Source: Helicocarpus griseus UAMH5409 (Eukaryota; Ascomycota; Eurotiomycetes; Onygenales; Ajellomycetaceae). From it: a stretch of DNA of 64,000 bases. Position numbers and translations under genes: made by a program. The stretch is from NCBI GenBank assembly GCA_002573585.1, contig PDNB01000001.1:310001-374000 (forward strand), in the 5' to 3' direction. Under the pieces are notes generated by a model, which saw nothing but the letters and a program-made list of their open reading frames with translations, had not been told where the DNA came from and made no database searches. Shown here piece after piece: positions 55,027 through 64,000 of this stretch (position 1 is the first letter of the stretch; the number at the start of each line of letters is the position of its first letter).

Positions 55027-57410
55027 ATGGAGCTGGACGATGAATGGCAACCAGACGTGGTCGTGGGGGTGGACTTTGGGATGACCTGTACAGGTACCTA
55101 TGAGCCCAGTTTGAAAGTTCTTCCGGTCGATAGCTTGGTATTACTTTGCTAACCGTCATTAGGAGTCTCTTATTCTTTTGGGCCAGAATGGTCATCGCCG
55201 AAAACGCTCCAGCATTGGCCAGGAAAGATGATAAATGAGCTCGCAAATAAAGTCCCGACTCAGCTAGAATACGACAAGTCGAACGTCCTTAAGAGCTGGG
55301 GGTTCCAGTGTTCTCAAGGGGATACGGAGGCCGGCATCAAAGAGTATTTCAAGCTCAATCTTTCTGCCGATTATAGAGACCCAAAACCCGGAGCACCTAC
55401 TCGGAGGGAGGCATTAAAATGGTTTCAGGACTATACGCGCTGCATTTATCAGCACATCGTCTCCCATTTCACAAACACGATACCGAATTTCCCTTCGCTT
55501 CGCGTTGAATTTGTTTACAGCATCCCTACCACTTGGAAGGACCCACGCATGCGCGCCGAAATTCAACAATATATTCATTTAAATTCCGGTAATCATAAAG
55601 CGACCATCGGACTAAGTGAAGCTGAAGCGGCGGCAGTGTACGCATGTAAGCAGCACTACCAGGTGAGCAATGCCGAGGGCGTCCAGGAGGAGTCATGGTT
55701 TCTGATAATAGACGATGGTCATCTAGAAAGACGATGTAATCCTCGTTTGCGATGCAGGAGGGGGCACCACGGTGGGTAGACAGTCCTCCCAATGTAAGCG
55801 TATGCTCCAGGCGTATAATAATGATTATAGGACGTCAATGTGCTCAAGCTTCTTTCGACCACGGGAGAGCCCTCTAGGCTCGAACCCCTTGATTATGTCG
55901 AAGGTGAGGCTTGGATTCTTAATCAGAAGCGCCGAAAACGTCTTCGTACTATCCGACAAGCTGACTAGACATCAGGTCAACCAATTGGTTCTGTGTTTAT
56001 TGATTTTGCTGTACACCAGTTAATATTCGAGAGACTTGCGACTATCCGGGAACATCTGCAGGCGTCTCCAAGGGAACTTGCTTGGAAGATGATGTCCGGT
56101 AGATTTGAGCGCTTCAAGTGTTCATTTGGCACGGACATGACTTGGACAATCCCGTCGTTGAAGCTCGACGTCCCCGGCCTAGCCGAACTGAACTTCCCTG
56201 AAGCCGAAGTATATAATGGTCAAATTTCGATTTCTAGGTTCGTCCCTCATTCTTCAGCGTTCCTGCTGCACATCTACGTATAGCCAGCAGCTATCCACTG
56301 ATCGTTTAAATAGCGATGAGATGAAGCAGTTTTTCGACGTGAAAATTGAAGAGATGTATGCTCTTATCGATGAGCAAATCGACAGGGTCCAAAGAAGGTA
56401 TCCGGAGCACAGAATAGTCAGTATCCCACACGTTATGCCTCAAGCAGAACTGACACTACCTCACTCAGTCATACCTCGTTCTATCCGGTGGATTTGGAAG
56501 TTCACCATATGTGAGACAGCGTCTTGTGGAAAGATATGGAAGTGGAAATGTGTCCTGGAATACAGAATCCATGCAAATCCTGGTCGCTGGTGAACCGTGA
56601 GTGATCCCGTTTGCTATTCTAACCAGCAAAGGATATTGACGATACTAACCCGTCAACTACTGCACAGACAACTTGCAGTAGTGGAAGGACTAGTAATGAA
56701 CCGCATACAACACCTCAAAAGAGGAATAGTCGCGTTCGGATCTCGTTGCAGCCCAGTGAGCTATGGAATAATGTGCGATAAGTTATACAACCAACAGACC
56801 CACCTGGGAGAGCCGGTGAGGTACGATGACCGCGACAAGAAAACATACGCGATGGACCAAATCGATTGGCTCGTTATTCAGGTACTTTTTTTGTCCCCCT
56901 TTTCATGGCCTCTTCAGGTATACTGACTCGTATTAGGGAGAGCCGGTTCCGCCAACGGGAGTATCAAAACGATTCCACAAAAAGGTTGATCCGCAGCAAA
57001 TAGATAAACCATGGCAGGTTCAGATAGTCATGTCAGAACTACCTCCTGATAAACTTCCTCCTAGCATGGCCCACGGGGGTGCAGAGAGCCTGTGCGAAAT
57101 CGACATCTACACAGAGGGCGTGGAAAAGAAACGGAAAAATCACCGCTGGTATCACTACAAGCCATCTTACTATATGGTAAAACTTGAGGTTAGAGCAGTT
57201 ATCAGGTCAGCCAGTCTCCAATTCCAATTGTGGGATAAGAATGGACGCAGGATTCGAAGCAGCGAACATGAGCCTATCGCGGTGAAATGGGAGCCTGTCT
57301 CGGAGGAAAAGGCTGAAACGAACTTGAAGCCAAATGGCCACATCACCGTATATAAAAGTGTCGGTAACATAGTAGATAGTATCAAGGACTCCCCGTTGGA
57401 GCTCGAGTAG
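55027..57410 (+). CDS. Hsp70-like actin-fold ATPase (HSP12A-type)
   Basis: This is a member of the large fungal family of Hsp70-like proteins that keep the ATPase fold but lack a standard substrate-binding domain; the role is unknown. I read nine exons: 55027-55093, 55163-55662, 55727-55771, 55831-55903, 55976-56237, 56314-56416, 56469-56596, 56668-56881 and 56937-57410 (621 aa, all phases agree). Phosphate loop 1 is VGVDFGMTCTGVSYSFG (Asp16), phosphate loop 2 is VILVCDAGGGTTDVN (about 193-207) and the adenosine motif is LVLSGGFGSSPYV (about 353-365). All three are intact once exons are joined, including a 45-nt exon that holds the whole GGGTT motif. The C-terminal 150 residues form a beta-rich region with no Hsp70 C-terminal lid. 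Confidence 0.87.
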
Positions 57411-57822
57411 ATGAAGCATAATAAACGGATTTATAGAACAGTGATTGATGCTGAGAGTCGAAGAAGCGTCCCGTTGAGGTCCTAATCCGTCAATTTCTTA
57501 TCTCTAGAAACGGCACGTGATGGGCGTATACCTCACTATGTAGTACTACTGTAGTAGTATGTAACAAATGTTCACTGAAAATCGACAATAAAGACTCGAA
57601 GTTTCAATAGAATCGACAGCTGTAGAATATGGATGAATTGACTCAGAGCAATTGTTGTTTATGATGAAACCAATCATGTGACCGGCGACAGCCTGCCTAA
57701 CATTGTCATTCCATCAAACTTGAACAACACACCACACTATCCCAGCTCCCGTATATAAAAGGACGCCTTGCTATATCCGCGGCCATGGAACAGCCGCGTC
57801 TAGGAAGCAGAATAGTCGCACG
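57411..57822. other. Intergenic region, nothing recognised
   Basis: About 410 bp with a TATAAAA element near 57754, some 70 bp upstream of the next start codon. Confidence 0.4.
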
Positions 57823-59830
57823 ATGATTGAATCCCCGAGCCTTGTTCAACCGCTGAATGCGAAACCTACGACTCCATCCCATGCCCGATATGAAGACATA
57901 TCTCCTGTCGAATCGGATTTTGACTCGCAAAGCGATACCGATTTTGGAGAATGGTCTTATGGTGACGGCATCCGTCCTTCGCTATTTGAATTCAAGGCAT
58001 GTCGTCAAGCTAGCTCTAACGCGTGGAGCGCAGCGGCATCCAAGGCTTCATATGTTGACATACATAACCCATCCCACATTGATGAATTCTTAGACCTACT
58101 CGAGGCTATACCGTTATTCTTTCATCAACCCCCTCGAGATGCTCACATAAAAGGGGGAGATAAAACTCCCATTATTCTAAGTATGTCGCTCATGCTGGAA
58201 ACAACCCGCAGCCCAACTTGCGAACAATGCTGGAAAGCAATAGACTACTTCCAATGCCTTGGATTTCCCAAATCTCAAACATTTCAGCTCCGAACGACAG
58301 ATCACCAGCTTATTCGCCCATGTTTCTGAATTTGTCAGAACACAGCAGCCATTTTACAAGTATTGTCCTAGCTTGATCATACATCATCTCTTGTCGTTGG
58401 GTTGAAATACTTCAGTGTGCCGCTGAGGAGAGCATTCTCTTGCACACTCGAGATGAGCAACTAAACACATGCTTTTGGGATCTGGTAACCAACAGTCTAT
58501 GGACAACACATGTCAAAAGAGAAATGGGAATATCATATGCACCGTGGATGCTACGAGCAGAAGAAAACTTAGACTTGCACCAGAGGTATGTTTTTTTATC
58601 CCACTGCCTGCACAAGAGACAAGCTAAATACTTTAACATTATTAAGTGGCTGGATTCAAGTCTCTCCAAAGTCTTCTCTTGCATTCGATATTCTACTAGC
58701 TATTGCATTTCAGAGGGCATGGAGGAGGAGTTGGTCCTTGGTTATGTAGCCGTTATGATGCTTACCTCACGGAATGTACGTCCACTAAAACTGGTTCCAC
58801 CAGCACAAATCTCACGGCCCATCACGATGCCTGGAAAAAATAACTCAGTTCTCCGCAAGCTTTTCGGGCGCCTTGATCAATGTATGGCGCTTAGAGCAAC
58901 ACAATATTCTCTCGATTCCCTGCTATGCAGTGCTTTGTTCGACCCAAGTGTACCCTGCAACCTGACGGGAGCGGCATCCAATGGCATTAGAAAAGCCCTT
59001 CTTGAGGATAAATCCAACGGTTTCGACGCTTTACTTCGCGGAATCTCACATAGAAAAGCCCACCTGAGCGTCTTATGGCATGCTAGTGTGTACACTGGAC
59101 AGGCATTGCCTTTCCTTTCTATGTCACTGAAGGACCTACCTCCAATTTGTCTTGTTGCAGCCTTCTGGACTAATACGGCCCAGTCCTTTCTTCATATCAA
59201 GTATGAAGACATTATAAACACATCTATTAACCCCGCAACTGAGTTCACTGTCTCGTATTTCTGCCGGCCAGAAACTCGGGTGCCGTGGACACCGGCAGCC
59301 CCTTTTGGCTTGACGCGCGTGGAGAATCTCAGTCTTGAAGTCAAAGCTCATTACCAAAATTTACATTACCCCCTTCCATGGAAGGCGGAATGGAAGCTGA
59401 CCTCTGGGGATCGCATTTCAGCCGACTCTCGCCATGAGGTGCCGATAATCTATGGGAATAAACTGGGTGAGTTCCACAGAGATGGCGAAATAGATGAGGT
59501 AACGAAGTTGACCCCTTGGTTTTTAGTTATTCATGAAAACTAGGTACTAATTCTAACAGGAATGCTGGCGATGAACAAAATGTGGCAGATAGCCAATCAC
59601 GAAGCGCGACATCCCGCTTTTTCAATTGGCACCAGTACAATGAAGATGGGCTTTGGCTAGATGATGGAACAAGGACTTCAGAAGATATACGACAACTACA
59701 ACGGCATCCATGGATTGTCGATCCGTTCGACGATGGCGATAACTCAGAGTCAGTAAATGAAACTCAATGCCTTGAACTCAACATGGATGGAATCTTGCAA
59801 TGGAGGAATAATGTCCTTGAGTCAGGTTAG
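57823..59830 (+). CDS. Hypothetical multi-exon protein, exon joins unresolved
   Basis: I do not recognise a named domain. Three good coding segments lie in order on the plus strand: 57823 to about 58180-58320 (acidic N-terminus with ESDFDSQSDTDFGEWSYGDG, then HIDEFLDLLEAIPLFF), 58416 to about 59515 (a long globular part, including LPPICLVAAFWTNTAQSFLHIKYED and RVPWTPAAPFGLTRVENLSLEV), and about 59561-59830 (acidic tail with WIVDPFDDGDNSES). The acceptor at 58415 is phase 0, but I found no phase-0 donor upstream that avoids a stop. The last join needs either a 41-nt intron or a different frame. The gene may be real with unusual introns, or slightly decayed. Confidence 0.5.
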
Positions 59831-60612
59831 CCACGCCGTGGTCAATGTTCCATTGGTTTCCCTTATATGACCACGGAAATAAGCGCCGAGCTGAAACATA
59901 AAACGTTATTAGCGGGGATATCTTTTTTTAACCCCAGTCTGGAACGAACTTCGGCCGCCTTGCTTCTTTAATGTTGCGGCATACCTGCGAACCTAAATTA
60001 TGAGTACTATGTGCTAGGTCGTAAGATGCCAGGCAGTAGTGGGAAATAGAATTGGCGCGTAGCCACTATAAAAGCAACGCCGAATCGTTGCCCCTGGGAA
60101 GTTGGAGTTTTGAACATGATCAACGAAAGAAGATTAGTATTATAAAAGTACACTAATAAGCAGTTTCTCAGCCCCAGAACTGAGACAGGTACTGTAGGCC
60201 CTTGCTAGAGCCCAGGGGCGAAGTTCTGGCCAGGCGAATTCCTTGGTACGGTGCCTGGCAACCAATGTCAGCCATTTGTGCTGGACCTTAAAATAAGGAC
60301 AACTTCCAGGGTAGGGACAGCGGCGCTTAGATCAATGGTCATGCCATGATGCTATAGGGTTTAGTCTTCTCCTAGTGCTGCCATTTCTGTGCTCAAACAG
60401 CCCATAATTAGAAATTGAATCATACGATATCTTTAGCCTATTAGTTATCCTTTCGACTTGTGTTCATCTCCAACATCAAATTCCACTTTCAACCCGCGGC
60501 TTGTCATGAGAGCGCCCTCTACCCAACCCGTGCGTCCCCATTTCAGAGTATTGTCTCATTTAACCTCCACTCACATGCTATGTTATTAGTCTAACTAAAT
60601 AGAAGGCTTAAT
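59831..60612. other. Intergenic region, about 780 bp, no gene seen
   Basis: No open frame with a recognisable product. No repeat identified. Confidence 0.45.
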
Positions 60613-61396
60613 ATGCCCTCCGAGTACGAGAGAGCGGTCCAAGGCAGAGACCTGTACAACTACTTCGGAAACCGCGTAGTTGAATCCAGGACCACTGCTG
60701 GGAATTTGGTCGCGGTAAAAGTCAAACCGCTTTGGGGGATTCGAAAGGTCGGAAGCCGACATGATGAGCTACGCTTCAAAGCAAGCGGGGATACTTGCTC
60801 CACGCGTCCTTGGTTGCTATGACGTTGAACCCGAAGTCATTGTAACAGTGACTGATCTCATTCGAGGCGAGTCGTTAGACAAGGTCTGGCACACTATGGA
60901 CAAGTCACAGAGAAACTCTATAAAGGCCCAGCTGAAAGATCAATTACGCCTTTTTCGCACTTGCACGCAGCCATATATCGGGCGTATTAATCGCCAACCG
61001 ACATTGAATTTCTATGATCGACTCGACTTCAACTTCATGGGCCCCTTCGACTCAGAGGAAGATTTTGATAACTGGTGTCTTGCACGGGTAAAATCTTCTA
61101 TAATTTTGTGGAAGCGGCTGCTGCCCAAGATGCGCGGGAAGAATGGGGAGAGAAACTTTGTGCTGACGCATGGGGATCTGGCTGCAAGAAATATAATGGT
61201 CAATGATGGGAAAGGTTACGGGGATCGTGGACTGGGAGTACAGCGGGTTCTTTCCGGAATATATGGAGTATGTACTAGCAACCGAGATAATGACTGTCAA
61301 GAGGATTGGTGGAAGCCCGTTCTTAAGGAGATACTAGAGCCCTGTGGGTTCCAGAGATCGAGGTTTTCTGCGGCGATTAAGAATAGGGGCTGGTGA
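60613..61396 (+). pseudogene. Frame-broken aminoglycoside-phosphotransferase-like kinase
   Basis: The kinase-like APH family is expanded in many Eurotiomycetes; substrates are mostly unknown. The N-lobe piece (ending GNLVAVKVKPL) runs from 60613 to about 60730, then similarity moves to another frame at FGGFERSEADMMSYASKQ. The Brenner motif LTHGDLAARNIMV is intact near 61155-61200. Just after it, KVTGIVDWEYSGFFPEYMEYVLA, which contains the metal-binding Asp, is found one frame away, and similarity returns to the earlier frame at DCQEDWWKPVLKEILEPCGF. That makes three apparent frameshifts in under 800 bp, the last two compensating each other. I see no splice sites that explain them, so I call it a pseudogene; sequencing error at short runs is the alternative. 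Confidence 0.72.
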
Positions 61397-63476
61397 TACT
61401 TGTGGAATAGTGGTTTTGGGTGTTTTGAGATTATTAAAATGTCTTTTCTCGTGAATCAGGTCGATTTCTGCAACTAATCCGAACCGTATAGGTGAAAGGA
61501 GGCTACATGCTTTCTTCATGGAAAGGGGTATGAGATTCTCGGAAATGCAGCATCTCAGATGCGAAGAAAAAGGGGCACCATCGAGAACATACCACGCGTA
61601 TTTGTGAAAGCTGAGTCATTAGCTTACTGTTGACTTTGTTGGCTTGATTAGCATAACCCATCTAATCAACTAAAAAGAAAACATTTGGTAATGAACAGCT
61701 CAAGCTTCCAAGTGCGCATCTCGCGCCTTGGACCTGATCTTAGTTATACCAACTCTTTGCTGTTGAACAGTTGGGGATACGAGGTCCAATCAAAGAGATC
61801 TTTCCAACGATAGATGAGGCTTCGGAAAGTAAACAAACAATATGGAAACATTTGTGAAGCTGCAAGCTCAGATGAAATAAAGAGATGAATCCCAATGATA
61901 ACTTGCTGCCTCGAATGCCAACGCATCTTGGCCCAGCTGCCCTTTGACTGGTCAGAGCGGGACCCAGGGGTAAATTGTGGGCGCGAGGAATCTGGTCAAT
62001 AGGCGCCGAGGATTGTTGGCGCCTTCGGGTATCAAAAAATAGCGCTGCAAGACATCAGCGAACCAACCAACGGCGCCAAAACTCATGACTCTTCGCGATC
62101 CCAGACATGACCACAGGTGGTTTACAACGCATCAGTTGCCCCTTTTTGCTACATTGGAAAAACAGCTATGCCTGTGATATACTGGAGAGCTACACGTAGG
62201 TACACTTGCGATTGTTGAAATGGGCAGAATACTGTACGCTGCGGAGGAAATATGCACTAGTATTTTGAGGTTTGAAGATAATTAATTCGTTAGGGCTAGT
62301 TAAAGATAGCCAAGCCCTAACCCTAATTCCTGAATAGGACGCTGCGTAGGCGTTGAGAACATCCGAACTCGCGACTTCTTCTAAGAATAGCAATCAAACT
62401 CTGCATCCCGACAACTCGGCGCGAACACATTAGATTATTATCTGAAGATACTTGGTGACACAGGTCAATAAGGCCATCCCCACCAAACACTAACCTCCTT
62501 CGCGCTGAGGTCAAAGGGCGCGTTGTTACAGGTGCATGATTGTTATTTGGGAACAGGTACCATCATTGGCCCAGATCATGACGCCCACAAGGATCGCGAT
62601 CTCTGGCAAAAATAAACAGGGCCCACTGTCTTCCAAGCCGCTTCTGGTCCCCTGAGACGGCGCGAAGCTTGGAGTCTTCTTCACCGGCATCCCGGCTCGA
62701 GTCATCTCCATTATTCTGCAAGCAAAATGTCACTTTTGGACCCCAAGTTTGATCTCCAAGGGACCCCGGCTTGCTAACTCGTAACTCCTACTTATAACTA
62801 CGTTGCTAGCCAGCCAGCCAAGAGCCCAGCGCTAAACACGAGACAAAACATGCTATTTCTGAAACGGATATTTCCCCCTGACGTGCGAGGAGTCGCCGTG
62901 CTGCAACAGCGAATAGACATCGAGTCCTGTCCCCTAATCCAAGAAGCCAGTCGCGTCCCCGTGCAGAGCAGAGGACTTGACTCGCTCACAAGATCTGTAG
63001 CTGTGATTATCAAACACGCCGAACTATTCCCATGGTGGATAACGTTGCATGCTGCAAACTCCTGCGTTGGTCATGCTCGTGTCAAGTTTTACCGCTGTCG
63101 CCTCTTCATACCCAACAGTGGGTGAAGTTATGCCAGACGCTTGCTTGCCTGCCTGCATTTGGCCAACATGATGCTCTGAACCACTCGTCACTCACCAGCC
63201 GCCCGGCCTCCAAACGCCCACACCGTTTTTGGGGGCCTTGCTAAATATACAGGTGGTTTTGTGACTATTTTCTCTCATGCCGGCGGATAGAGCCGACACG
63301 TCTGTGTATATATGGAATCTGCCGTCCGGCTCTGTCCATCCATTCCTTTCACAAGACTTAGCCACATGCCCACGGTGCTTTCCACGTCTGTTTTGTTGTT
63401 CGTTCAGTTGGTTCTTTCTTTTTGCTCGTTAATATAATATAGATTTTCTTTTACGTCTTTTCGCTGCTGTATTTTT
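61397..63476. other. Gene-poor stretch, about 2 kb, no gene seen
   Basis: Short frames only, none with a recognisable domain. It contains two TTAGGG-type units in inverse orientation at 62315-62326. Confidence 0.5.
62315..62326 (-). repeat. Two telomere-type units (CCCTAA x2)
   Basis: CCCTAACCCTAA, with a degenerate GTTAGGG about 30 bp upstream on the other strand. Too short to exclude chance. Confidence 0.5.
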
Positions 63477-63496
63477 TACTACTACTACTACTACTG

Positions 63497-63535
<39 letters not shown>

Positions 63536-63536
63536 C
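63477..63536. repeat. (ACT)n microsatellite, about 20 units with one interruption
   Basis: Uninterrupted ACT/TAC triplets except for a single TGC unit near 63496. A typical site of length polymorphism between strains. Confidence 0.93.
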
Positions 63537-64000
63537 ACTACGCCTTTGGACGCCGCATTTGTGACGATATCTTTTTTATCCGGCTTGGATATACTCTTGT
63601 GGGTTCACTACTGCATCTTGTTGTTTCGCGAACAGTTCCCCCAAGGTTAGTTCAGTTCTTCTTCGAGAACCAGCAAGGAACTGTTGGAACATCCTTGTAG
63701 TAGCGCAGTTGTTCGTGGGGCTCCTGTTTGAAGTTGAGCAGAGCCCCAATATTTTATTTGTGGCTGACATCGGCTCTTCTTCTATGTAGCTGTTTCCACT
63801 CTTCTACCTCTGCTTCCCGCAACTCCCAGACAGGTCTGGAAGTCCAAGGACTGCAAACGAGGTCAACACTTTGCCTATCGAAATTCTCTGCTGGACGGAG
63901 ATTTGCATATGTCATCGACTCTAATCCATATACCTTTCATTGAACGGTTTTGCAATTGATTCACTCCCTCGTGTTATACCGATCCTTTATACTACCGGAA
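63537..64000. other. Window end, nothing recognised
   Basis: Pyrimidine-rich in parts, possibly the upstream region of a gene beyond the window. The 71-codon plus frame at 63728-63943 has no recognisable domain. Confidence 0.4.

Noticed and set aside
55688..55787. Reading the Hsp70-like gene through 55663-55787 as one exon
   Set aside because: That frame loses the CDAGGGTT motif. Two introns and a 45-nt exon restore it with correct phases.

Overview
The window is nuclear DNA of a filamentous ascomycete. Genes carry short introns (about 50-140 nt) with GT..AG ends, the core genes have Pezizomycotina-type orthologues, and interstitial TTAGGG telomere-type repeats are present. The gene content suggests Eurotiomycetes, probably Onygenales, but I cannot name a species from sequence alone. 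All intron coordinates come from reading splice signals and checking that exon phases sum to an intact frame. No transcript data were used.

Layout. 1-5.5 kb is accessory: the 5' part of a secreted FAD-linked oxidase, a seven-helix fungal rhodopsin-like membrane protein, then a decayed gene-free stretch with a roughly 30-bp minisatellite. 5.5-43.7 kb is a dense housekeeping block: PRP1/PRP6 splicing factor, DIM1 18S rRNA dimethylase, GYP1 Rab-GAP, HRP1 RNA-binding protein (with a 1.2-kb intron), an FLC-type flavin carrier, TLS1/HCA59-like protein, ARP4, uracil-DNA glycosylase, protein disulfide isomerase, MED14, DPB2, a SIM3/NASP histone chaperone, a Yippee protein and an F-box/zinc-cysteine protein. 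Many are divergent pairs sharing one promoter. From 43.7 kb onward the window is accessory again: a broken Tc1/mariner-type transposase, the ornithine decarboxylase antizyme gene, a Gfo/Idh/MocA oxidoreductase divergent from an eight-exon MFS permease, orphan genes, an Hsp70-like ATPase, a frame-broken phosphotransferase-like kinase relic, and a gene-poor end with an (ACT)n microsatellite.

How genes relate. DPB2 (replication) and SIM3 (histone chaperone) are divergent, and their shared promoter holds four CGCG-core elements resembling MBF/E2F sites. The UNG1 promoter has the same 8-mer, GACGCGCC. The oxidoreductase and permease pair looks like a small uptake-and-oxidation unit.

The most instructive findings are the antizyme gene, which keeps a programmed +1 frameshift at UCC-UGA after splicing; a 10-nt micro-exon in GYP1; and an in-frame upstream start in UNG1 that would add a mitochondrial-type presequence. 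I found no convincing wholly new multi-gene system. The orphan genes at 52-59 kb are the least understood part.
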